The translations under genes and the position numbers were made by a program. The notes beneath the pieces were generated by a model that had not been told where the DNA came from, did not search any database, and saw only the letters and a program-made list of their open reading frames with translations. From NCBI GenBank assembly GCA_945898275.1, contig CAMDHZ010000001.1, forward strand, positions 62,001-126,000: a stretch of 64,000 nucleotides of DNA, given 5' to 3'. Positions 27,360-36,605 of this stretch are shown one piece after another (positions within the stretch are counted from its first letter, which is position 1; every line of letters starts with the position of its first letter). The stretch comes from Chitinophaga pinensis (GTDB lineage: Bacteria; Bacteroidota; Bacteroidia; UKL13-3).

Positions 27360-28549
27360 GCATTGGGATTTTTAACAGTGGCCGTATGTTCCGTTTGCAC
27401 AAACTTTTTACTATTTCCCTTACTCTTAACCATTGCAAAAAACATTAGGAAAAATGCCAATGGCAACCGCAAGGCAGCTTTAAGTGTATTAACATTAAAA
27501 TAAGAAGAAGGTATCGCAACGATATAACTTAAGCAATTGATGATAAACAAGGTGAGGAAATACTTGCCTAATTGTATGAATGGTATAAAAAACAATAAAG
27601 CACAAAAGAATGAAAAACCTAGCAGCAACACACGTGGAAGAATTATTCTTTGCAATCCCTTATCGAAAAAATCAAATTTTCCTTTGAAGACTAAATCCTT
27701 TAATCCTTCACCCAAAACTTTATTCATTTCATGAAATTGCGAAGAAATCCAACGTTTTCTTTGGGAGGTAAATACTTTCGAGTTTTGCACTTTTTCATCA
27801 AAAACTAAGGCATCATTCTCGTATAAAACTTTAAATTTATTTCTCAATAAATAATATTCTAGGTCTTTATCTTCTACAGCAGAATGAATGCCAGACATAG
27901 CGGTTTTGAACTCATGAATACGCATTGCTTGACCAGAACCAGAGAGCGCAGAGGTTACCCCAAGGGCTACATGTCCTTTTCTAAAAATATGATTATTAAT
28001 TTCCTCACTAATTCCATCTAAAATAGAAAACGGAGTATCCAGATTTTTCGCAGTTCTATGTCCTTGGATAACCATTTGATCCTCTTGAAGCCGCGCATTA
28101 ATTTTGGAGAGGAAATTTTTCTCCATGATATTATCTACATCTAATACCAAACAATAGTCGTAATTTTCTAAAGTCAATTGAGATAAGGCTGTATTAATTG
28201 AATTTGCCTTAGTACTCACCTCAAAAGAAACTTCAATTAATCTAATTGGCATTACCTTAAGTTCTGCCAAGGTTAATCGCTCTAAAGAGTCAGCAATAAC
28301 AATTACCTCGAATTTATCCTGAGGATAATTTTGGTTCAAACAATGCCCTACTGTGTTTAAAACAACATCATCGTGTTTGTATGTTGGAATTAAAATTGCA
28401 AATCTTTGGTGTTTTGAAATAGTAATAGTTTTGAAGTTGGTAGATTTATATAAGATTCCACCAAAGCTAAAAACAGCCACATAAACCACATTAAATGCCA
28501 GATAAGCAAGTATAAAAATCTCTATTATTAGCAGCAAAATGGCTATCAT
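27356..28549 (-). CDS. Membrane glycosyltransferase family 2, paralogue A
   Basis: This 397-residue GT2 has an N-terminal membrane helix, a catalytic domain (FAILIPTYKHDDVVLNTVG, YDYCLVLDVDNIMEKNFL, QRKRWISSQFHEMNKVLG) and C-terminal helices. The QRKRW motif is the QxxRW signature of processive synthases such as hyaluronan or cellulose synthase. It is clearly paralogous to the next gene upstream, sharing AKNxDTxFSxLDGISEE and NNHIFRKGH. The spacing between them is 2 bp. Confidence 0.9.
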   Translation of the reverse strand: MIAILLLIIEIFILAYLAFNVVYVAVFSFGGILYKSTNFKTITISKHQRFAILIPTYKHDDVVLNTVGHCLNQNYPQDKFEVIVIADSLERLTLAELKVMPIRLIEVSFEVSTKANSINTALSQLTLENYDYCLVLDVDNIMEKNFLSKINARLQEDQMVIQGHRTAKNLDTPFSILDGISEEINNHIFRKGHVALGVTSALSGSGQAMRIHEFKTAMSGIHSAVEDKDLEYYLLRNKFKVLYENDALVFDEKVQNSKVFTSQRKRWISSQFHEMNKVLGEGLKDLVFKGKFDFFDKGLQRIILPRVLLLGFSFFCALLFFIPFIQLGKYFLTLFIINCLSYIVAIPSSYFNVNTLKAALRLPLAFFLMFFAMVKSKGNSKKFVQTEHTATVKNPNA

Positions 28550-28551
28550 GT

Positions 28552-29736
28552 TTAATTTTTATTTTCTTTCTGGCTAGTTGAATGTGGGGTATGAATAAAC
28601 TTCTTATTGGCTCCTCTAAGTTTAAATAAGTTCATGAACATTAAAAAGAAACCATAGGGTAATCTTGCCATTGAAGACAAGCCTTTTTCATTGAAATACT
28701 TTTTAGGGGTGGAAATAAGTAATACAATAATCTGGGCAATAAGTGTAAATAAAAAGAATTTACCAAACCAAGGATTTAAGAAATAACTTATAATCATTAA
28801 GCCTGTTAAGCCTAAATTTATCACCCTTGGCAATAATATTAACTGAACGCATTTATCTAGGTAATCAATGTTAAAAGTAATGATTGATTTAACAATTCCT
28901 TTTAAAGCATACTTTCGCATGAACACCAATTGAGCCGACATCCAGCGTCTTCTTTGATTTTGAAAGATTTCTGCAAATTGAACTTTCTCATCATAAACGA
29001 TAATATCATCAGCATAATCTATATTGATTCTGCGGGAGATGAGTAAGATTTCCATTTCTTTATCAAAACCTCCCACTGCTGTAATCTCACTCATGATTTC
29101 TACAAACAAAGGATATTTTAAGGCCTTTCCTGAACCAATTAGCGCCGCAGATAATCCAACTGTTTTGTGTCCCTTTCTAAAAATATGATTATTTACTTCC
29201 TCGCTTATGCCGTCCAAAACAGAAAACTGTGTATCTTCATTTTTAGCAGCTCTATGTGTTTGAATTACTTGCTGTCCAAGCTGCAAGCGCTCATTTAGCT
29301 TAGTTAAATAAGAAGGCTCCATAACATTGTCAATGTCCAAAATAACCGCATAGTCATAATGGTTATTTTGTACGGCCTTTATACCTGCATTTAAGGATTT
29401 TCCTTTGGTACTGTTTTCAAATTTAACCTCAACCACAATAATTGGACTCTTCCTAAGTTCAAGAATAGTTTCTGGCATTAGAGAATCTGCAATAACTACA
29501 ACATCAAATAAAGCGCTATCATAATCTTGCTTTAATACCTCTTTGGCTGTATTTAAAATTACTTCATCTCCTTTATAGGAAGGCATGAAGATGGCAAACT
29601 TATTCTTTTTTGTAATCGGCAATTTGGGTGGTTTGGGCAATAAATGCCCCATAATGGAAAAAAACAACATATATAACAAATTGAATCCCAGCATAACTGC
29701 AAAGAATCCAAGTATGATGTTAATGAGTAAATCCAT
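28552..29736 (-). CDS. Membrane glycosyltransferase family 2, paralogue B
   Basis: This 394-residue paralogue of the downstream GT2 has FAIFMPSYKGDEVILNTAKE, YAVILDIDNVMEPSYL and NQRRRWMSAQLVFMRK (QxxRW signature), with membrane helices at both ends. The matched lengths, shared insertion NNHIFRKGHK and adjacency indicate tandem duplication followed by divergence. The two copies may add different sugars or work as a pair; neither acceptor nor donor can be read from sequence. Confidence 0.9.
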   Translation of the reverse strand: MDLLINIILGFFAVMLGFNLLYMLFFSIMGHLLPKPPKLPITKKNKFAIFMPSYKGDEVILNTAKEVLKQDYDSALFDVVVIADSLMPETILELRKSPIIVVEVKFENSTKGKSLNAGIKAVQNNHYDYAVILDIDNVMEPSYLTKLNERLQLGQQVIQTHRAAKNEDTQFSVLDGISEEVNNHIFRKGHKTVGLSAALIGSGKALKYPLFVEIMSEITAVGGFDKEMEILLISRRINIDYADDIIVYDEKVQFAEIFQNQRRRWMSAQLVFMRKYALKGIVKSIITFNIDYLDKCVQLILLPRVINLGLTGLMIISYFLNPWFGKFFLFTLIAQIIVLLISTPKKYFNEKGLSSMARLPYGFFLMFMNLFKLRGANKKFIHTPHSTSQKENKN

Positions 29737-29739
29737 ATG

Positions 29740-30657
29740 CTATTTAATTATTAGACCTGTATTGTGATGAATATTAAAGTGCGTGAGATTCCATAACGCA
29801 CCCTTTATAAAAGCTTGGAGCAATATAAAATCTTTCTTTATTAAATACTTAAAAATCCCTTTTGGGAATGAAAAAATAAAGAAAAAAAACAGTGCTGCTA
29901 TCTTTTGAAAACCTTTAGCATTTCTCCGAGTGTATATCAATCGGTTTCTGGTAAGGTAGTAAGTTTTCATTGGACTTTCTTTACCAACAGTCATTGACTC
30001 TTTGTGCAACACAACTGACTTTCCACAATACCAAATTTCGAAACCAGCCCTTTTCACTCTTTCACAAAAATCGGTTTCTTCATAGTAAAGGAAATACAAT
30101 TCTGCCATCAAGCCAATTTTCTCAACAACTGCTCTAGAAATAAGCATAGCGGCACCATGTGCCAATTCACTTTTATAATTTTGGTTATATGCTTCTTTAT
30201 CTTTATCCATATATCCTATGGAAAAACCCCTACCGGTATACATATTTATGCCTTTACTTCCAGCAAACTGCAGTGTATCTGGGGCATTAAAGTATTTGAG
30301 TTTTGAGCTTGCAACACCAATGAGTGGATTGCTTTCCATTAATGCAACTATGGGTTCAAGAAAATCAGGCAGCGGTTCTGTATCATTATTGATGAGAAAA
30401 AAATATTTCCCTTTGGCTTGTTCAATAGCAATGTTATTACCACCTGCAAATCCCAAGTTTTCTTTACTTTCTATAAAATTAACGTTTCTAAACTCTTCCT
30501 TTAAAGGCAAAATAGATTCGGTTGAAGCATTATCAACCACCCAAACTTCATAATTGGGGTAAGAAACTTTCTCTAGCGATTTTAAAAATGCTCTTGTATG
30601 AATTACACCATTAAAATTAACTGTGATAAGGCTAACTAAAGGGTAGTTTTGATTCAT
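29740..30657 (-). CDS. Glycosyltransferase family 2, rhamnosyltransferase-like
   Basis: This 305-residue GT-A enzyme is of the WbbL/rhamnosyltransferase type: LITVNFNGVIHTRAFL, YEVWVVDNASTES, GFAGGNNIAIEQAKG, FFLINNDTEPLPD and YYEETDFCERVKRAGF. A hydrophobic basic tail (about 250-285) probably associates with the membrane. Rhamnosyl transfer is the usual activity of close relatives but is not proven by sequence. It shares one base with the end of the upstream polymerase gene. Confidence 0.9.
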   Translation of the reverse strand: MNQNYPLVSLITVNFNGVIHTRAFLKSLEKVSYPNYEVWVVDNASTESILPLKEEFRNVNFIESKENLGFAGGNNIAIEQAKGKYFFLINNDTEPLPDFLEPIVALMESNPLIGVASSKLKYFNAPDTLQFAGSKGINMYTGRGFSIGYMDKDKEAYNQNYKSELAHGAAMLISRAVVEKIGLMAELYFLYYEETDFCERVKRAGFEIWYCGKSVVLHKESMTVGKESPMKTYYLTRNRLIYTRRNAKGFQKIAALFFFFIFSFPKGIFKYLIKKDFILLQAFIKGALWNLTHFNIHHNTGLIIK

Positions 30658-32105
30658 TAGGTTAATTTTTTAAGGGGTACTTCTTCTGGTTCATCGTATC
30701 GATAAGCAACTGACAACATGGTCATTGACATGTACATTAAGGCTCCCAAGGGTGCCTGACCAAATACTGGGTTACCAAAAGAAGCTGAAATAATCCCAAG
30801 GAATCCACCATATAATGCCAACATTTTTTGTTTGGCATCGCGGTTCTTCATATTTCGAATATTCACTACACCAAAAACAATTACGAACGCTAAACCAAAT
30901 GAATAAACTGATAAACCTACGATTCCATTTTCTACCCAAATTTTCACAAACCAGCTATCTGTTGGTACATTCACCAAATAACTAGTTGGATAAAAACGTG
31001 TTGCCCATGTATCTGTAGTTCCAATACCTGCACCAAAAGGTCTTGTTTGAAGGTATTCTCTAAGCTTGGCTTGGTTACTTAAACGAACCAAAAGTGAAGC
31101 ATCTTTTGGATCAAGCGCAGTTCTTACCCTAAAAATTTGATAGTTAGTATTACCAATATAGGTAAATTTAAGGAATGCAAATACTACTAAAATACCTATA
31201 ACGCCTGGAATTAGAATTCGAAAATTTCTTATCATCAAAAGGTAAGAAACTAAACCAATAAATACTACGAAAATAGGCCCCCTAGAACCTGAAGTTCCCA
31301 TACCAAGTATACAAACAATAAACGCTACAAAATACCAAAACCTTTTAGAAGCTTTATAGGGTCCTAATGCCATAATTAAGGCTAAGAAAGCAACATAGGC
31401 CATGGTTGCACCAAACTGTCCTGCATCTGAGAAAAAGGAAAAAGCCCTTAGCTGACCGTCCAAAACGTGGGTTACCTTTCCACCAGCTTCTAACCAACCA
31501 TTTTCAAAAGGGTCTAAGCCAATATTAATCTGCTTCCATCCCCAAATTGCGCCAACTACCCCCCAAATTAAAACCAATCTAAAGAATTGATCCAAATCGC
31601 GTTTTGTGGCAAACAACACCAAGGTCAATGGAACAGTTTGAACCGCATAAAATGTAATACCACGAGCCGCGTATGCCCAAGCAGATAAATTACCTGCTTC
31701 TGGATTAATTGCTTCAAACAAAGAATATAAAAACCAAAGACCCGTTACTGCAAAAAAACCATTTTGCAATCTACTTGCGCTATCTTTTGTGAGTCTAAAT
31801 ACCATTGACAAGGTAGTTAGAGCCAAAAGTCCATCAACCATCAAACCAAGCGGAATGGCTGGAACATATCGGTTCAACCCGATAAAGAAAAATGAATAGT
31901 TAACGTAAAATATTAATCCATAATAAGGATTAGAAATAATAAGCGCAATCAACCCAACAATGGCTGGTAAGAAAGCCACCAAACTCCCAATACCCAAATC
32001 ACCAATAGATAAGACCACACCCATAGTTATACCAGTTACCACTATCAGTAGGGCAATGATAAAATTATTGGTACGTTGACTTACACTGCTGGTATTAGGT
32101 CTCAC
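30657..32105 (-). CDS. O-antigen ligase/polymerase (Wzy-like)
   Basis: This 482-residue membrane protein has about 11-12 helices. A large periplasmic loop near residues 330-400 contains a Wzy_C-like RPFGAGIGTTDTWATRFYP segment. Position between the flippase and the glycosyltransferases supports polymerisation of the exported repeat, although ligases share the same fold. It overlaps the upstream flippase gene by 11 bp. Confidence 0.85.
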   Translation of the reverse strand: MRPNTSSVSQRTNNFIIALLIVVTGITMGVVLSIGDLGIGSLVAFLPAIVGLIALIISNPYYGLIFYVNYSFFFIGLNRYVPAIPLGLMVDGLLALTTLSMVFRLTKDSASRLQNGFFAVTGLWFLYSLFEAINPEAGNLSAWAYAARGITFYAVQTVPLTLVLFATKRDLDQFFRLVLIWGVVGAIWGWKQINIGLDPFENGWLEAGGKVTHVLDGQLRAFSFFSDAGQFGATMAYVAFLALIMALGPYKASKRFWYFVAFIVCILGMGTSGSRGPIFVVFIGLVSYLLMIRNFRILIPGVIGILVVFAFLKFTYIGNTNYQIFRVRTALDPKDASLLVRLSNQAKLREYLQTRPFGAGIGTTDTWATRFYPTSYLVNVPTDSWFVKIWVENGIVGLSVYSFGLAFVIVFGVVNIRNMKNRDAKQKMLALYGGFLGIISASFGNPVFGQAPLGALMYMSMTMLSVAYRYDEPEEVPLKKLT

Positions 32106-33435
32106 TTCTCTTTATTTTTAAAATTCGAACAATATAGCCTTTATAATCTATCCATCCAAGATTTAACATACTTCTAAAGCTAATATCCATATGCTTTTTC
32201 AAATGGTAATAGCCAAAAATCATCCCAGATAAAAATGTAGCTGATGAAACAAATGCAACAGATTCAACATTTTGAAAAATTGAAATTGCAATAATATCGC
32301 CAATAATATTTACCAAAAGCATGAGAAGCACTTTGTAGAAATTTAGATCAGGTTTGTTGATGGTATCAAGCATAACACCACTGAATTTGTCCAATGGGAG
32401 AATCGCCATATAACTTGCAAAAAACCTTAAGGTTAAGGCAGCATCTGCATATTGATTTCCACCTATCAATAAAACCAAATAATCTGCAAAAACAAAGCAA
32501 AATATAGCAATTGGAAGCAACAAATAAAATACCATACCCGATTTGCGTTCAAATTCATTCTTCAAAGCCACAAAATTACCATCCGCATATTGTCTGGCAA
32601 ATTGAGGTAAAGCCGTTACCGCAAAGCTGCGTAAAGGCATTTCCATCACCTCTAATAATCTTGCTGGCACGTTAAACTTCGCAACCCCTTGATTTCCTAA
32701 TGCGCTAAAACCTATAATGAAGGTATCAGAACTTCTTAAAAGATTTGAACCAAGCAATGTTCCCATGCTGTATTTTCCAAAATGAAAAATATCCAACACA
32801 GTCTTTCTTGTATATTTTAATAAATTTACAAAACCAGACCATCCCATTATTATGGCTATTAAACTTACTAATAAATGTGATAATAAATATCCATTTACCA
32901 CATTATAAATTGTCTTCTCTTCGAGGATAAAAAAGTATATATAAGCAATAAAGGCTAATTGACTAACAATCCGAATTACACTCATGCTTTTTATCATAAG
33001 TTTTGCATTTAGCAACCATGTAGCATAATTATTTGGCAAGGAAAGAAATGCCAAACCAATCCACCATTTAAAGAAAAACAAATACTCCCCAAACAGTCCA
33101 AATTGCTTAAAAATGTAATACAAAATGAACATTACAATTGCATATACAAGGGTCAAAGCAATTGTCATAAAAAGGGTTGAACCAATCACCATTTCTTCCT
33201 CTTCTATGGTTTTGCATTGTGATAAATTTCGAACAAGTGCATTCATGACCATCCCGATTCTTAGGTTCTCAAAAATCCCGTAAATGGCTAAAAAAATGAT
33301 ATATGGCCCAAAAATGCCTTTTGGTAAAACTCTGGCTAGGTAGGCAAATGTAATTACACCAAGTAAGGCTCCTAATCCATTCCCAATAAGCGAAGAGAAA
33401 CTTTTACTTTTAATAATTTGTAAAACAGCTTGCAT
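32095..33435 (-). CDS. Polysaccharide flippase (Wzx/MATE-like)
   Basis: This is a 446-residue membrane protein with 12 or more predicted helices in the order of PST/MOP-type transporters. The start KSFSSLIGNGLGALLGVITFAYLARVL is characteristic of the family. The mid-part RSSDTFIIGFSALGNQGVAKFN matches the second half-repeat. It would flip the lipid-linked repeat unit across the inner membrane for polymerisation by the downstream Wzy-like protein. Confidence 0.9.
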   Translation of the reverse strand: MQAVLQIIKSKSFSSLIGNGLGALLGVITFAYLARVLPKGIFGPYIIFLAIYGIFENLRIGMVMNALVRNLSQCKTIEEEEMVIGSTLFMTIALTLVYAIVMFILYYIFKQFGLFGEYLFFFKWWIGLAFLSLPNNYATWLLNAKLMIKSMSVIRIVSQLAFIAYIYFFILEEKTIYNVVNGYLLSHLLVSLIAIIMGWSGFVNLLKYTRKTVLDIFHFGKYSMGTLLGSNLLRSSDTFIIGFSALGNQGVAKFNVPARLLEVMEMPLRSFAVTALPQFARQYADGNFVALKNEFERKSGMVFYLLLPIAIFCFVFADYLVLLIGGNQYADAALTLRFFASYMAILPLDKFSGVMLDTINKPDLNFYKVLLMLLVNIIGDIIAISIFQNVESVAFVSSATFLSGMIFGYYHLKKHMDISFRSMLNLGWIDYKGYIVRILKIKRSET

Positions 33436-33447
33436 TCCTTAACTCAA

Positions 33448-35655
33448 TTAATCTGCTTCAACAGCCTCATCAAGTTCTTGTTTTAAGGCAGGCTTAGATT
33501 GATTACGTTTAGGTTTAGGGATATTTCCCACCATGTTTTCCAAGTTCTCAGCTTCCACGTAATTCAACCAACACATTATTTTCGTATCTTCTGTTGAAGC
33601 TTTTCTAAATAATTTCAGGATGTTTTCATCTGCAGCCGACCATGACCTTCTTGCATCAACTACAAGCAAAGATAACCTTGAATTCTTGATTAATTGATTT
33701 GGAATTGCATTGATACTAATTGCAGGAATTTCAACAATAATAAAGTTATATGAACTTCTGTTCACACGAGAAAATTCTGGTAGAAGATTTTCTTCTGTTT
33801 TAGCTGAAAAGAATCTTGAAGTTACATCATATCTCAAAGTTCTGAACTTTCTGTCTTCTGTTTCGGCGTCTTCCATATTATCATCATTTGAAATGAATAA
33901 TACAGAGTAATCTAGATTATATAACTTTTCTGCCAATTTCTGAGCAGCATAGGTTTTACCTTCCTGTTCGCGCGTACTTAGGAATGTAATCAGATAATTA
34001 TTAGCAACAAGTGGATTGTTTTCAAGTTCAATCTTAAGATTGGTGGCAGCATAATCTAATAAGGTATTTTCAATTCTGCCTATTTGCAAGCTATTATTCA
34101 AAGACAATCTATTTGGTAAGGCACTAAAGGTTTTAAGTCCAATAATATCTTCTGCTCTTTGTGTATTCTTAATTGAACTATCCAATAATTCTTTAGCAAT
34201 GAAATATACTAATAAGAAAAAGAAAGTAGCTAAAAATGCAAGAACTACTAATAGTGGCGCTCTACTTGCCAGTGGTTTCGTAGGAAACACCGGTTCATCC
34301 ATAACTTGTAAGTTATTAGACATCTCGATATTTTGCTGACGAAGTTTAGCTAAATGGTAACCATGTAAAATCTCTAAATATTGACGTTCATTTACACTGA
34401 TTTCGCGTTCAAGCCTGCTTACTTGCATGTTTAATGGAGAAAACTCATTGTATCTTCTATCAAATTCTTTTCTTCTATCAATGTAGATTTGAAGACGGGC
34501 CTCAGATGCATCCATTTGAAGCACCTCTTTGAGCCAATTTTCTAAAACAATATTGGCAGGAACAGATTCAATGGTGTTATTAAGACTATAATATTGAAGT
34601 ACCCACAACCTCAACTCTTGTTTTATGGCATCAACTTTTGTGGCTAGTTTTTCAATTTTCTCTGGTGAATTACTATAAATTTTCGCACGCTCATACTCCT
34701 CATGCGCAATTGCAAGGTCTTTCCTCAATTTATTTAACTCAGTGTTATTCCTGAGTAAAATTTCACGACTTTCAAGTTGATCTTCTAACCTGGCTACAGC
34801 GCGCTTATGCGACTCATACGCCATTAATTCTTTGTAGTAATCTGTTTCGTTGGTTTCATTTTCAATGGCAACTGCTTTTGCTTGCTCATAGTAGTTAATG
34901 ATTTTATTACGAATACCAAAGTCTTTCAGCTTATTCTCAGAATTATTTAAAGCAGAAGAAGATTCCTTCAAACGTGCCTCAAACCATTTCAAAACGTTAA
35001 CAGTTTCAGCACCTTTAAGTGACTTATACTTTAGAATAAATACTTCTGTTATGAATTTTAAAGTATTTAAACATACTCCTTGGTCATCCGACTTGTAGGT
35101 TAAATCGATAAAATCGGAGGTGGATTTTCTAGAAGCTGTTAGATTTTTATTGATTTGGGTAAGACTATAATGACCTTTTGGCCTAGAAAGTAAATCTACG
35201 ATGATATTATCGGTGGATGCATTCTTAAACTTAATAATTTTTTCTACAGTGGCAGAAAAATTACCAGGTACTACAATTAATGCCCTTTCTTCTGTGATAG
35301 TGTTTTTTAATTCTGCAAAACTTTTCTCACTTAGAATAAGCGGGTCAGGCATTTCAAGCAATAAATGCTGGGCTAACAATTTAATTGCAACATCTTCTAG
35401 CGTTTGCCTTGCGGTAATGGTTGCCAATAAATTATCAAATGCATTATTGATGGTAAAATAATCTGCCCTAGGAGCATTTTCATCAGATGTGATTCCATAA
35501 CCTGAGGCAATACCTGTGTAAACTATTGTTGCTGCTGCATATTCTTTGGGTAACCTAGAAGTTAGGAAATAAACCAAAATTGCCACGAGAAGTGGGAATA
35601 TTATTAACCATTTAAGGTTTTTACTTAATACGCGTAAAAACTGTACAAGTGTCAT
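33448..35655 (-). CDS. Wzc/GumC-like chain-length protein with fused BY-kinase-like domain
   Basis: This 735-residue polysaccharide co-polymerase has a first helix at about 15-32, then a long periplasmic region with coiled coil (about 230-440) and a second helix at about 480-500. A cytoplasmic ATPase domain follows with Walker A STREQEGKTYAAQK and a VVDARRSW segment. Members of this family set chain length and couple export to tyrosine phosphorylation. The C-terminal tyrosine cluster of classic BY-kinases is missing; the tail is acidic/basic (KPKRNQSKPALKQELDEAVE). The kinase activity is therefore doubtful. Confidence 0.9.
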   Translation of the reverse strand: MTLVQFLRVLSKNLKWLIIFPLLVAILVYFLTSRLPKEYAAATIVYTGIASGYGITSDENAPRADYFTINNAFDNLLATITARQTLEDVAIKLLAQHLLLEMPDPLILSEKSFAELKNTITEERALIVVPGNFSATVEKIIKFKNASTDNIIVDLLSRPKGHYSLTQINKNLTASRKSTSDFIDLTYKSDDQGVCLNTLKFITEVFILKYKSLKGAETVNVLKWFEARLKESSSALNNSENKLKDFGIRNKIINYYEQAKAVAIENETNETDYYKELMAYESHKRAVARLEDQLESREILLRNNTELNKLRKDLAIAHEEYERAKIYSNSPEKIEKLATKVDAIKQELRLWVLQYYSLNNTIESVPANIVLENWLKEVLQMDASEARLQIYIDRRKEFDRRYNEFSPLNMQVSRLEREISVNERQYLEILHGYHLAKLRQQNIEMSNNLQVMDEPVFPTKPLASRAPLLVVLAFLATFFFLLVYFIAKELLDSSIKNTQRAEDIIGLKTFSALPNRLSLNNSLQIGRIENTLLDYAATNLKIELENNPLVANNYLITFLSTREQEGKTYAAQKLAEKLYNLDYSVLFISNDDNMEDAETEDRKFRTLRYDVTSRFFSAKTEENLLPEFSRVNRSSYNFIIVEIPAISINAIPNQLIKNSRLSLLVVDARRSWSAADENILKLFRKASTEDTKIMCWLNYVEAENLENMVGNIPKPKRNQSKPALKQELDEAVEAD

Positions 35656-35678
35656 AAGTTGTAATTATTCTCTAAAAA

Positions 35679-36449
35679 TTAGTTAGGTTTAATCATTATG
35701 GTATTCAAAGGCACACCTAAAACTGCCTCCATTTGTTCTAATGCACTGTAAAAGAACCTGAACGCTTCATTATATGCTGCCTCAGCATCTGCCAATACAT
35801 TCTTTTGACGTGCATATTCAGAAATATGTATGGTTCCTTCTCTGTATTCTTTCTCTGCAACTTGACAAGCTACAATTTGGGTCAATAAATCCTCATTTCT
35901 TCCTCTATACAACTTACCATACCCAACTGCATCGGTATAGTACAAACTCAATTTTCTTCTTAACTCCATGGCCTCAGCATCTCTTAGATATCGACTAATC
36001 AAAGCTCTTTCTTTGTGCTCATTAACCCTACCTCTATGTCCCATGATATCAAAAATCGAAAATTGAATATTTATACCTGCACGATAACCTTCTCTTACCT
36101 GAACCAAGTTTTGCCTTGCTGGTTGCGTTGGGTCTTGCTCTGTGTAGGCAAAGAATGGTAAACTACCAAAAGAATAATTTGCAAAAACATACACATTCTG
36201 ACCCCAAATCCACTTGTTGTAATCTGCTGCCCATAAACTAGCCCTCATGGCAGCATTCTGTTGCTTGAGTGTTGGATTAACAGAAATAGCTATTTCGTAC
36301 AAAGAGTCCAAAGTAGGAAGTAGCATTTCTATTTCATATTTAGGATTCAAGAATAAAGTGTCCTCCTGCGCATTAACAGAACCTAAAAAACCAATTAGGA
36401 CCAGAATGACCAAAAAATGTTTTTTATAGATTTTTCCCAAATTTGACAT
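35679..36449 (-). CDS. TolC family outer-membrane protein, short form
   Basis: This 256-residue protein has a signal peptide (KKHFLVILVLIGFLGSVNAQ). Helical and strand segments are like one repeat of TolC: ANPTL-type VNPTLKQQNAAMRAS, then LYYTDAVGYGKLY and EYREGTIHISEYARQKNVLADAEAAYNEA. Usual TolC proteins are about 450 residues with two repeats, so this is a one-repeat form, possibly assembling with more subunits. As first gene of the operon it may form the outer-membrane export channel for the polysaccharide. Confidence 0.8.
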   Translation of the reverse strand: MSNLGKIYKKHFLVILVLIGFLGSVNAQEDTLFLNPKYEIEMLLPTLDSLYEIAISVNPTLKQQNAAMRASLWAADYNKWIWGQNVYVFANYSFGSLPFFAYTEQDPTQPARQNLVQVREGYRAGINIQFSIFDIMGHRGRVNEHKERALISRYLRDAEAMELRRKLSLYYTDAVGYGKLYRGRNEDLLTQIVACQVAEKEYREGTIHISEYARQKNVLADAEAAYNEAFRFFYSALEQMEAVLGVPLNTIMIKPN

Positions 36450-36491
36450 AGTTATTAATTTTTCAAATGTTCACTCAACAAAGTAAAACGA

Positions 36492-36499
36492 CAAATATA
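36492..36499 (-). promoter_or_regulatory. -7 box of the exopolysaccharide operon
   Basis: TATATTTG on minus fits TAnnTTTG, 42 bp before the first ATG (36449). It is the only good candidate promoter seen for the 11-kb operon. Confidence 0.45.
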
Positions 36500-36605
36500 T
36501 AAGAAAACAAACCAAATATGAACCATTTCACAAAGTTGTACACTTTTTTATTTAAGTAGGATTTTTAAATTATTTTTATATCTTTTGGCTGTTAAACTAA
36601 TTCAT

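Noticed and set aside
35679-36449. Truncated TolC pseudogene
   Set aside because: Signal peptide, start, stop and operon position are all intact, and no frame continues beyond it. It is better treated as a short form.
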